6,506 nucleotides of DNA from Fusobacterium sp. (GTDB lineage Bacteria; Fusobacteriota; Fusobacteriia; Fusobacteriales; Fusobacteriaceae): the NCBI GenBank assembly GCA_020024915.1, contig JAHHSZ010000084.1, forward strand, positions 1 through 6,506. The letters are read 5' to 3'. Of this stretch, positions 1 to 4,796 are shown piece by piece (the stretch's first letter is position 1; the number at the start of each line of letters is the position of its first letter). A program made the position numbers and the translations under genes. The notes below the pieces were generated by a model. The model was not told the origin of the DNA and searched no databases. It worked only from the letters and a program-made list of their open reading frames with translations.

Positions 1-19
1 GTCTCGCTTTCTCGCGGAC
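1..19 (-). other. GC-rich hairpin at the predicted 5' end of the leftward transcript
   Basis: The first bases of the predicted leftward RNA can fold into a six-base-pair stem. Bases 17-19 pair with 1-3, and 14-16 pair with 5-7, with one unpaired base at 4 and a GAGAAA loop. It is far more GC-rich than its surroundings. It may stabilise the 5' end of the transcript, or be the edge of a larger structure cut off by the window. Confidence 0.35.
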
Positions 20-26
20 AAGATAT

Positions 27-55
27 ATAATACCATAGATATAAATTTTCGTCAA
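27..55 (-). promoter_or_regulatory. Strong extended -10 promoter reading out of the left edge
   Basis: Read on the minus strand, a -35 box TTGACG (50-55) is separated by exactly 17 bases from a -10 box TATTAT (27-32). The -10 box is preceded by TGG, an extended -10 motif. Transcription would start near position 20 and leave the window. The gene it serves is not visible. A promoter this close to consensus is typical of stable-RNA or highly expressed genes, but that is an inference. Confidence 0.65.
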
Positions 56-124
56 CACTTTTTTTAAATTTTTTATTCTTTGTAAAATATATCTTTATAA
101 AATTCCTGTCTAAAGTGGTTATTA

Positions 125-247
125 ATGTCTGATTTTAAAGAGATTTTAACTCTAGCAGAAGAAATTTATTTCAATCCTGAACTTGGATTTAAAGAGAATA
201 AAACTTCTCAATTAATACAAAATTTTATAAAAAATATTTTAACCTAA
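125..247 (+). pseudogene. N-terminal remnant of an M20-type amidohydrolase/peptidase
   Basis: An ATG at 125 opens a 40-codon frame that stops at 245-247. Residues 11-35 carry the classic start of M20 metal-dependent amidohydrolases: an acidic helix, then NPELGFKE and KTSQLI. This matches the 'HxNPELxxxExxTxxxI' start of the carboxypeptidase/aminoacylase/AbgB-like group. Full family members are about 390 residues and bind metal further downstream, so about 90% of the gene is missing and no catalytic ligand is present. The break falls where IS200/IS605-like sequence begins. No good Shine-Dalgarno sequence precedes the ATG. It is almost certainly non-functional. The M20 assignment rests on one short motif block but is distinctive. 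Confidence 0.7.
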
Positions 248-317
248 CAAGCAAGAAGTCGCCCACCTCTATAGGTGGTGAGAATACTTAGTCTTTCATT
301 GATTCTTTTTACTCAAT
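244..317 (+). mobile_element. Solitary IS200/IS605-type right end (no transposase)
   Basis: The segment contains a subterminal hairpin, CACCTC-TATA-GGTG in style: 263-268 pair with 273-278. It is preceded by AGCAAGAAGTC and followed by a T-rich tail ending in TCAAT (313-317). This arrangement resembles the right end of IS200/IS605 elements, which lies just after tnpB and also forms the 3' part of the omega-RNA. CATTGA (297-302) and TCAATG (313-318) form a second small inverted repeat at the presumed tip. TTTAAC, a target-like sequence for this family, lies at 238-243. No tnpA, tnpB or left-end hairpin is present. This is therefore a deletion scar or a minimal derivative. The exact boundaries are estimates. 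Confidence 0.6.
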
Positions 318-726
318 GGATAAAGGTTTTAAAATATGGTGCAAATGGACCTCAAGTTACTACTTATACACTTATTGGACTATTTTTTCTTGGTTTATTT
401 GCAATTATAGGAATTACAATTCAAAGAGTATTACAATGTGTACCTATTAAGTTTATAAGAGAGTTTCCTATCCTAGGTTGGGTATTATTACATCTTTAAT
501 ATTTTGTATGGTTAGTACAGAGGTAATCAAAGCTATTAACTCTGTTGACTTTCTATCAATAACTACTCCAATACTTACTTATGCTGGAATCTCTGTTGCT
601 AACAAGTTAGGAACTTTAAAGAGCCTTTCTTGGAAAGTAGCAATCACTGGGGTATTTATTTTTGTCGGAACATATTTAGGATCAGCAACTTTAGCTCAAT
701 TTGGATTATTTCTTTCTAATAAATAA
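311..726 (+). pseudogene. Frameshifted C-terminal remnant of a small membrane protein
   Basis: Two overlapping frames together encode one protein-like stretch. The first runs from about 311 to 499. The second is in the frame one base earlier and runs from about 478 to the TAA at 724-726. Joined near 'FPILGW', they give about 135 residues with at least three hydrophobic segments, around TLIGLFFLGLFAIIGI, GIITSLIFCM and VAITGVFIFVGTYLGSATLA. The conserved-looking pieces 'DFLSITTPILTYAGISV' and 'LSWKVAITGVFIFVGTYLGSA' resemble small uncharacterised membrane proteins; I cannot name the family confidently. The open frame begins with GTG at 275 inside the IS end, so its first dozen residues are not native. 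A missing base around 475-490 is the simplest explanation of the shift. It probably does not make a working protein. Confidence 0.6.
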
Positions 727-740
727 TATAAAATTAAAAC

Positions 741-790
741 AAATGCAAGGAATATATACCCATCAGTATATACCTCTTGCATTTTTATTT
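741..790. terminator. Bidirectional intrinsic terminator
   Basis: Arms 741-759 and 766-784 form a stem of nine pairs, a short internal loop and seven further pairs around a six-base loop (CCATCA). A T-rich tail follows on the plus strand (782-790). The A-rich left flank provides a T tail on the minus strand. It lies between the remnant membrane gene and the end of apeA, so it can stop both convergent transcripts. Confidence 0.8.
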
Positions 791-2174
791 ATCCTCTAGC
801 ATAAAAAACTTTATATGCTCTATATGTTTCATAAACATCTAATTTTGAAGAGACTTCAAATGGTGAGTGCATAGCTAATAGAGCTGGTCCTATATCTATA
901 GTCCTAATTCCTAAGTGGGCTAGATACATTGCTACTGTACCTCCTCCACCTTCGTCTACTTTTCCAAGCTCTCCTATCTGCCAACAAACATCAGCATCAT
1001 TTAATAGTTTTCTAATCTTTCCTACATATTCAGCATCAGCATCATTAGTTCCACTCTTTCCTCTAGCTCCAGTATATTTTGTTACAACTACTCCAAATCC
1101 AATCTTTGCAGCATTTTGAATATCATGTACCCCTTTAAATATAGGATCTACTCCTGCATTTACATCTGAAGATAAAGATTGAGAGTTCCATAGTACTCTT
1201 CTCAACATCATCTCTGTAAAATTTCCTTTAACTTTTTCTACAATATCACCAGTAATGTATGCTAGATAATCTGATTTAAGTCCTGTACTGCCTGAAGATC
1301 CTGTCTCCTCTTTATCTGCTAAGAAACAGATTGCAGTTCTCCCTGGAACTTCTTCTAAATCAACTATAGCTCTCATAGATGTATAACCACAAATTCTATC
1401 ATCCTGTCCATATGCTCCTACCATAGATCTATCAAAACCAATATCTTTAGCTTTTCCTGCTGGTACCAATTCCAATTCAGCTGAGATAAAATCCTCTTCT
1501 ACTATACCATAATCTCTATTTAAAATCTCTAATATTGCATACTTAACTCTATCTTTAATCTCTTTATTCTCTATTGTATTAGGTATACTTCCTACTATTA
1601 TCTGAAGCTCTTCCCCTTTTATTACCTCTCCACTTTTTCTCTCTCCTTGAATTTTAGCTGCTAAGTGAGGTAATATATCTGGGATAGTAAATACAGGATC
1701 CTCATCTTTTTCACCTATTGTTATCTCTACACTCTCTTCATTTTCTAAGATTACTACTCCATGAAGTGCTAATGGAAGAGATGCCCATTGATATTTCTTT
1801 ATTCCACCATAGTAGTGAGTTTTCATATAAGCTAATTCAAACTCCTCATATAGAGGATTTCCTTTTAAATCCAATCTTGGAGAATCTATGTGTGATACAA
1901 CATAATTTACTCCCTTTTCAATATCTTCTTTTCCAATTACTGCTAATACAAGGTTTTTGCCTCTGTTTACATAATATACCTTATCTCCACTTTGTAAACT
2001 TTTTTTACTCTCTGCTGGAACAAATCCCTTTGCTTCAACAAATTTTATTCCCTCTTTTACAAACTCTCTCTCAGTTTTTCCTGAATCTAAAAACTTTTTA
2101 TACTCATCACAAAAATAAAATATCTCTTTTTTATCATTGAATTTAATCCAGCCATTCTCGTTCTTATACTGCAT
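789..2174 (-). CDS. apeA: M18 family aminopeptidase (ApeA)
   Basis: This is a cytoplasmic zinc aminopeptidase that removes N-terminal residues from peptides; family relatives prefer acidic or neutral residues. The protein has 461 residues, a normal M18 length. Visible family motifs, in order, are VSHIDSPRLD (His95, Asp97), GAYGQDDRICG (bridging Asp258 region), ADKEETGSSG (the catalytic/ligand pair Glu289-Glu290), SSDVNAGVDP (Asp337), ARGKSGTNDADAEY and LAMHSPFE (His436). All expected metal ligands are present. The frame stays open 18 codons further upstream. I chose the ATG at 2172-2174 because GGAGGG lies four bases before it, and because the longer version would start upstream of the likely -10 box. 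It stands alone, divergent from the queuosine transporter unit, and ends in a terminator. The exact substrate preference cannot be read from sequence. Confidence 0.95.
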   Translation of the reverse strand: MQYKNENGWIKFNDKKEIFYFCDEYKKFLDSGKTEREFVKEGIKFVEAKGFVPAESKKSLQSGDKVYYVNRGKNLVLAVIGKEDIEKGVNYVVSHIDSPRLDLKGNPLYEEFELAYMKTHYYGGIKKYQWASLPLALHGVVILENEESVEITIGEKDEDPVFTIPDILPHLAAKIQGERKSGEVIKGEELQIIVGSIPNTIENKEIKDRVKYAILEILNRDYGIVEEDFISAELELVPAGKAKDIGFDRSMVGAYGQDDRICGYTSMRAIVDLEEVPGRTAICFLADKEETGSSGSTGLKSDYLAYITGDIVEKVKGNFTEMMLRRVLWNSQSLSSDVNAGVDPIFKGVHDIQNAAKIGFGVVVTKYTGARGKSGTNDADAEYVGKIRKLLNDADVCWQIGELGKVDEGGGGTVAMYLAHLGIRTIDIGPALLAMHSPFEVSSKLDVYETYRAYKVFYARG

Positions 2175-2216
2175 GTTACCCTCCGTATTATATATTTTAT
2201 TTTCTTTGTTACCTCT

Positions 2217-2225
2217 AGTATAGCA
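2217..2225 (-). promoter_or_regulatory. Extended -10 promoter element for apeA
   Basis: On the minus strand TGC-TATACT (2217-2225) matches an extended -10 element. It would start transcription near 2210, giving a leader of about 36 bases before the apeA ATG. No good -35 box sits at the expected distance, where the DNA is a T-rich run next to a hairpin. The extended -10 may compensate for this. Confidence 0.5.
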
Positions 2226-2234
2226 CAAAAAAAC

Positions 2235-2269
2235 AAAAATCCCTCTTCTTTTTTAAAAAAGGGATTTTT
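2235..2269. terminator. Terminator-like hairpin between divergent genes
   Basis: AAAAATCCC (2235-2243) pairs perfectly with GGGATTTTT (2261-2269), with one further T-A pair inside. Both flanks are T-rich when read outward, so it looks like a bidirectional intrinsic terminator. No annotated gene ends here: apeA starts on one side and the transporter leader lies on the other. It may insulate the two divergent promoters or end a short unannotated transcript. Confidence 0.55.
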
Positions 2270-2311
2270 ATTTAATTACTAATCTATATAAAATATTTTG
2301 GGGAAAGATTT

Positions 2312-2329
2312 ATAGTATATTTATACTAT
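2312..2329. repeat. 18-bp perfect inverted repeat, operator-like
   Basis: ATAGTATA (2312-2319) and TATACTAT (2322-2329) are perfect inverted copies two bases apart. They lie between apeA and the transporter promoter, about 45 bases upstream of the transporter's -35 box. The shape suits a dimeric regulator, but AT-rich DNA produces such palindromes by chance and no regulator is encoded nearby. Confidence 0.3.
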
Positions 2330-2374
2330 TTTTTATTGACAGTTTCGTGAAAGTTTTAAGTAAAAATATAACTA

Positions 2375-2403
2375 TTGACAATTTTAGTTTTTTAATATAT
2401 ACT
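2375..2403 (+). promoter_or_regulatory. Consensus promoter of the riboswitch-transporter unit
   Basis: TTGACA (2375-2380), a 17-base spacer and TATACT (2398-2403) form a near-perfect housekeeping-sigma promoter. The start would fall near 2410, about 28 bases before the preQ1 aptamer. The strong promoter fits control by premature termination rather than by initiation. Confidence 0.8.
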
Positions 2404-2437
2404 TTTTTTAAAATTAAATAAATTCTTGTATTTACAA

Positions 2438-2478
2438 GGAGATGTTCTACACAGACAAACCATCTATAAAAAACTAGG
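2438..2478 (+). promoter_or_regulatory. PreQ1 class I riboswitch aptamer
   Basis: This short aptamer senses preQ1, the queuosine precursor. Stem P1 is AGATG (2440-2444) with CATCT (2461-2465). The loop begins TTCTAC and is followed by the diagnostic A-rich 3' tail ATAAAAAACTAGG (2466-2478), which closely matches the preQ1-I consensus. TAG in the tail (2475-2477) can pair with CTA in the loop (2447-2449), giving the expected pseudoknot. A small hairpin CTTGT-ATTT-ACAAG (2425-2438) precedes it. The location after a strong promoter and before a terminator and a queuosine precursor transporter gene agrees with the assignment. Confidence 0.88.
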
Positions 2479-2510
2479 CCAAATTTTAAAATAAGTTATT
2501 TATTTTTAAA

Positions 2511-2536
2511 GAGCAGAGTTTTTCTGCTCCTTTTTA
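2511..2536 (+). terminator. Riboswitch expression-platform terminator
   Basis: GAGCAGA (2511-2517) and TCTGCTC (2523-2529) form a perfect seven-base-pair stem with a GTTTT loop, followed by CTTTTTA. It lies between the preQ1 aptamer and the transporter start codon, so it would abort transcription before the gene. Its likely role is the OFF state when preQ1 is bound. Confidence 0.82.
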
Positions 2537-2574
2537 TTGATTACTATTTTATTTTCCTAGTTTTAATAATATTT

Positions 2575-2598
2575 TAGGAGGATAAATAGGAGGATAAA
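2575..2598 (+). repeat. Tandem duplicated Shine-Dalgarno block
   Basis: The 12-base unit TAGGAGGATAAA occurs twice head to tail (2575-2586 and 2587-2598), directly before the transporter ATG at 2599. Each copy contains a full AGGAGG. The second is at the usual distance from the ATG, and the first is 12 bases further away. No start codon follows the first copy. Confidence 0.85.
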
Positions 2599-3309
2599 AT
2601 GGATTTTAGAAATGAATTACTTTGGTTTTGTATGTTAGTTGTCAACTTTGGTCTAATACTTTTTGCTTATAAAAAGTTTGGAAAATTTGGGTTGTATGCA
2701 TGGATTCCTGTATCAACTATATTAGCTAATATTCAAGTTGTTTTATTAGTTAATCTATTTGGATTTGGTACTACTCTAGGAAATATACTATATGCTGGAG
2801 GATTTTTAGTTACAGATATTCTAGCTGAAAACTATGGTAAAAAAGACGCTCAAAGAGCTGTGTATCTTGGTTTTTTCTCACTTATTGCAATGACTCTTAT
2901 TATGCAGATAGCAGTGTCTTTTACTCCATCAAACATTGAAGAGGGAATGATTACTTTCAACAGTGTTAAAAGAGTTTTTGACTTTATGCCAAGAATTGTT
3001 GTAGCTTCACTTATCTCTTACCTTATCTCACAAACTCATGACATTTGGGCTTATGAGTTCTGGAAGAAAAAATATAGTGAACCTAAACACATTTGGATAA
3101 GAAATAATGCAAGTACTATGGTTAGCCAACTTATTGATAATGCTTGTTTCACACTTATTGCTTTCTATGGTGTTTATCCAAAAGATATTCTAATTGAGAT
3201 ATTCTTAACTACATACTTTATGAAATTCTTAGTTGCAGTTTGTGATACTCCTTTTGTATATATGGCTCACCATTTAAAAAAGAAAAATTTAATAGAGCAG
3301 TTGTCGTAG
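2599..3309 (+). CDS. yhhQ: Queuosine precursor transporter (YhhQ/VUT family)
   Basis: This 236-residue inner-membrane protein of the DUF165/VUT family (COG1738) is expected to import queuosine precursors such as preQ0, preQ1 or queuine for tRNA modification. Family signatures are visible: GTTLGN (57-62), TDILAENYGKKDA (72-84), the R132 to SQ (144-145) to D148 stretch, and WIRNNASTMVSQLID (166-180). About six hydrophobic segments can be seen, roughly at 8-24, 33-54, 58-75, 86-107, 132-146 and 174-222; the last is probably two helices. The length is normal for the family. The start is fixed by an AGGAGG six bases upstream. Control by a preQ1 aptamer and terminator in its own leader strongly supports the substrate class. 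Which precursor it prefers is not shown. It is monocistronic and convergent with the next gene. Confidence 0.92.
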   Translation: MDFRNELLWFCMLVVNFGLILFAYKKFGKFGLYAWIPVSTILANIQVVLLVNLFGFGTTLGNILYAGGFLVTDILAENYGKKDAQRAVYLGFFSLIAMTLIMQIAVSFTPSNIEEGMITFNSVKRVFDFMPRIVVASLISYLISQTHDIWAYEFWKKKYSEPKHIWIRNNASTMVSQLIDNACFTLIAFYGVYPKDILIEIFLTTYFMKFLVAVCDTPFVYMAHHLKKKNLIEQLS

Positions 3310-3321
3310 ATTTCAAATCAA

Positions 3322-3405
3322 AAAGAGCAAGTCAGCGAAATCAAACACTAAATATAAAACAAATTTTTATATTTAGTGAGCTAAGCTATACTTGCTCTTT
3401 AATTT
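3322..3405. terminator. Long nested bidirectional terminator
   Basis: An outer stem of 11 perfect pairs, AAAGAGCAAGT (3322-3332) with ACTTGCTCTTT (3390-3400), encloses an inner stem of 14 perfect pairs (3346-3359 with 3365-3378) with a five-base loop. AGC (3334-3336) can also pair with GCT (3385-3387). T-rich bases follow on both strands. It separates the convergent ends of the transporter gene and the CofE-like gene and probably terminates both. It is larger than a usual terminator. Confidence 0.75.
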
Positions 3406-3449
3406 TCAAACTAAAACTTTTTTCTTAAAGCTGAATATGGTATAAAATA

Positions 3450-4643
3450 TTAATCATCTATATAATTATCAAAATATCCCTGGATTAATATAATAGGCGT
3501 ACCTTTATCTCCACTCCCTGAAGTTAAGTCACATAGTGATCCAATAAGATCTGTCAATCTTCTTGGAGTAGTTCCTTGAGTTATCATCTGTCCTTTTAGA
3601 TCTGAACCTTTATTTTTAATAGCTTCAGCTACAGCTTTGTGTAACTCTTCACCTTTTAATCCAGCTAAATCATTATCAGCTAAATATTTTAATTTTATCT
3701 CATTTGGTGTTCCTTCTAAACCATCAGTATATCCTGGTGATACAACTGGGTCAGCAAGCTCCCATATCTTTCCTACTGGATCTTTGAATGCTCCATCTCC
3801 ATAGACCATAACTTCCATATCTTTTCCAGTTTTCTCTTTTAACATTTTTTGGATTTTTACAGCCAACTCTTTGCAATCACGAGGAAATAATTTGATGCTA
3901 TCCTCAGTAGCTTTATTTGATCCTAATAATCCATATTCTTCATTGTATCCACAACCATTTATAGACGCTGTTAATATCTCGTCCATTCCATATACTATTT
4001 TTGCACCTGATTTTTTTAGTAATTTTTTAGTTCTCATACGAGTATGGATATCACAATTTAATATACAATCTGTATATTTTAAAATTGCTGTAGGATTGTT
4101 AGCAAAAATTACCTCAACTTCTGCTCCCTGCTCTCTTATTAATTCAGAATAGTATTGAATATAGTTTACCCCAGTAAATACGTGTACTGGATTACCAAAT
4201 TTTTCTGTAAACTCAGCTTCAGTTAATACATCTGTCCAAGGGTTAACTCCTTTTTCATCTAATAGATCATAATCTATAAAATGGTTTCCTACTTCATCAG
4301 ATGGATAGCTAAACATCAATACAATCTTTTTAGCTCCCTTTGCTATTCCTTTTAAACATACAGAAAATCTATTTCTACTCAATATTGGGAATATCAATCC
4401 TATTGTGTTGTCTCCATATTTTGCTTTTACATCTATTGCAATATCATCAATTGTAGCATAGTTTCCTTGAGCTCTTGCCACTATTGACTCAGTGATAGCA
4501 ACTACATCTTTATTTCTTAAAGCTATATTATCACTTTCTGCAGCAGCTAAAACTGTATCTACTGTGAATGTAGCAATATCATCTCCCTGCTTAATGATAG
4601 GTGCACGAAGCCCTCTTGATATAGTTCCTACTAATCTACTCAT
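3450..4643 (-). CDS. CofE-like protein, coenzyme F420-0:L-glutamate ligase family
   Basis: The 397-residue protein opens with the CofE-type pattern: RAPIIKQGDDIATFTVD (13-29), then LRNKDVVAITESIVARAQG (42-60), the equivalent of 'GDVLVVTSKVVSKAEG'. Later motifs include VYGDGAFKDPVGKIWELADP (280-299) and GTTPRRLTDLIGSLCDLTSGSGDKG (357-381). No signal peptide or membrane segment is seen, so it should be cytoplasmic. CofE proper adds glutamate to F420-0 using GTP and is about 250 residues; this protein is much longer. Fusobacteria are not known to make F420, so the true acceptor is probably different. COG1478 relatives have been proposed to glutamylate folate in some bacteria. The ATG at 4641-4643 has AAGGAG upstream. 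It has its own promoter and sits downstream of pgk. The family assignment is good; the reaction is open. Confidence 0.85.
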   Translation of the reverse strand: MSRLVGTISRGLRAPIIKQGDDIATFTVDTVLAAAESDNIALRNKDVVAITESIVARAQGNYATIDDIAIDVKAKYGDNTIGLIFPILSRNRFSVCLKGIAKGAKKIVLMFSYPSDEVGNHFIDYDLLDEKGVNPWTDVLTEAEFTEKFGNPVHVFTGVNYIQYYSELIREQGAEVEVIFANNPTAILKYTDCILNCDIHTRMRTKKLLKKSGAKIVYGMDEILTASINGCGYNEEYGLLGSNKATEDSIKLFPRDCKELAVKIQKMLKEKTGKDMEVMVYGDGAFKDPVGKIWELADPVVSPGYTDGLEGTPNEIKLKYLADNDLAGLKGEELHKAVAEAIKNKGSDLKGQMITQGTTPRRLTDLIGSLCDLTSGSGDKGTPIILIQGYFDNYIDD

Positions 4644-4692
4644 AATTTAAACTCCTTCATTCTATTATATTTAAATATCTTAATACAGACCT

Positions 4693-4725
4693 ATTATAAC
4701 ATATTTTTTGAAAAAATATTATCAA
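4693..4725 (-). promoter_or_regulatory. Promoter of the CofE-like gene with embedded palindrome
   Basis: On the minus strand TGT-TATAAT forms an extended -10 (4693-4701), about 50 bases before the start codon. A TTGATA lies at 4720-4725, but at 21 bases the spacing is too long for a normal -35. Immediately upstream of the -10, ATATTTTTT-G-AAAAAATAT (4701-4719) is a perfect nine-base inverted repeat around one base. It may be an operator or simply AT-rich promoter DNA. Confidence 0.55.
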
Positions 4726-4745
4726 ATTTTAAAAAAATAAAAGTA

Positions 4746-4780
4746 AAATAAAAAGACTACTACAACTCTCTGTAGTAGCC
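4746..4780 (-). terminator. Intrinsic terminator after pgk
   Basis: Arms 4755-4764 and 4771-4780 form a stem of eight consecutive pairs, one mismatch and a closing G-C, with a six-base loop. On the minus strand it is followed by TTTTTATTTTA. It lies 17 bases past the pgk stop codon and separates the glycolytic unit from the CofE-like gene's own promoter. Confidence 0.88.
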
Positions 4781-4796
4781 ATTATATTATAAATTA

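Noticed and set aside
275..499. A complete 74-residue protein starting at GTG 275
   Set aside because: Its start lies in the IS end hairpin, its first dozen residues are IS sequence, and its end is a frameshift artefact; it is part of a broken gene.
1718..2140. 140-codon open frame antisense to apeA
   Set aside because: It lies wholly within apeA, is rich in Leu, Phe and His as expected of the reverse of an AT-rich gene, and has no ribosome site or family resemblance.
2175..2228. Upstream extension of apeA by 18 codons to an earlier ATG
   Set aside because: The extra residues do not look like the family, the earlier ATG lies upstream of the probable -10 box, and GGAGGG is correctly placed only for the ATG at 2172-2174.
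2336..2341. A first TTGACA upstream of the transporter leader
   Set aside because: No -10 box lies 16-18 bases downstream; the second TTGACA at 2375 has a perfect 17-base spacing to TATACT.
3871..4152. 93-codon open frame antisense to the CofE-like gene
   Set aside because: It is a shadow of the well-supported gene on the other strand, with no recognisable protein features.
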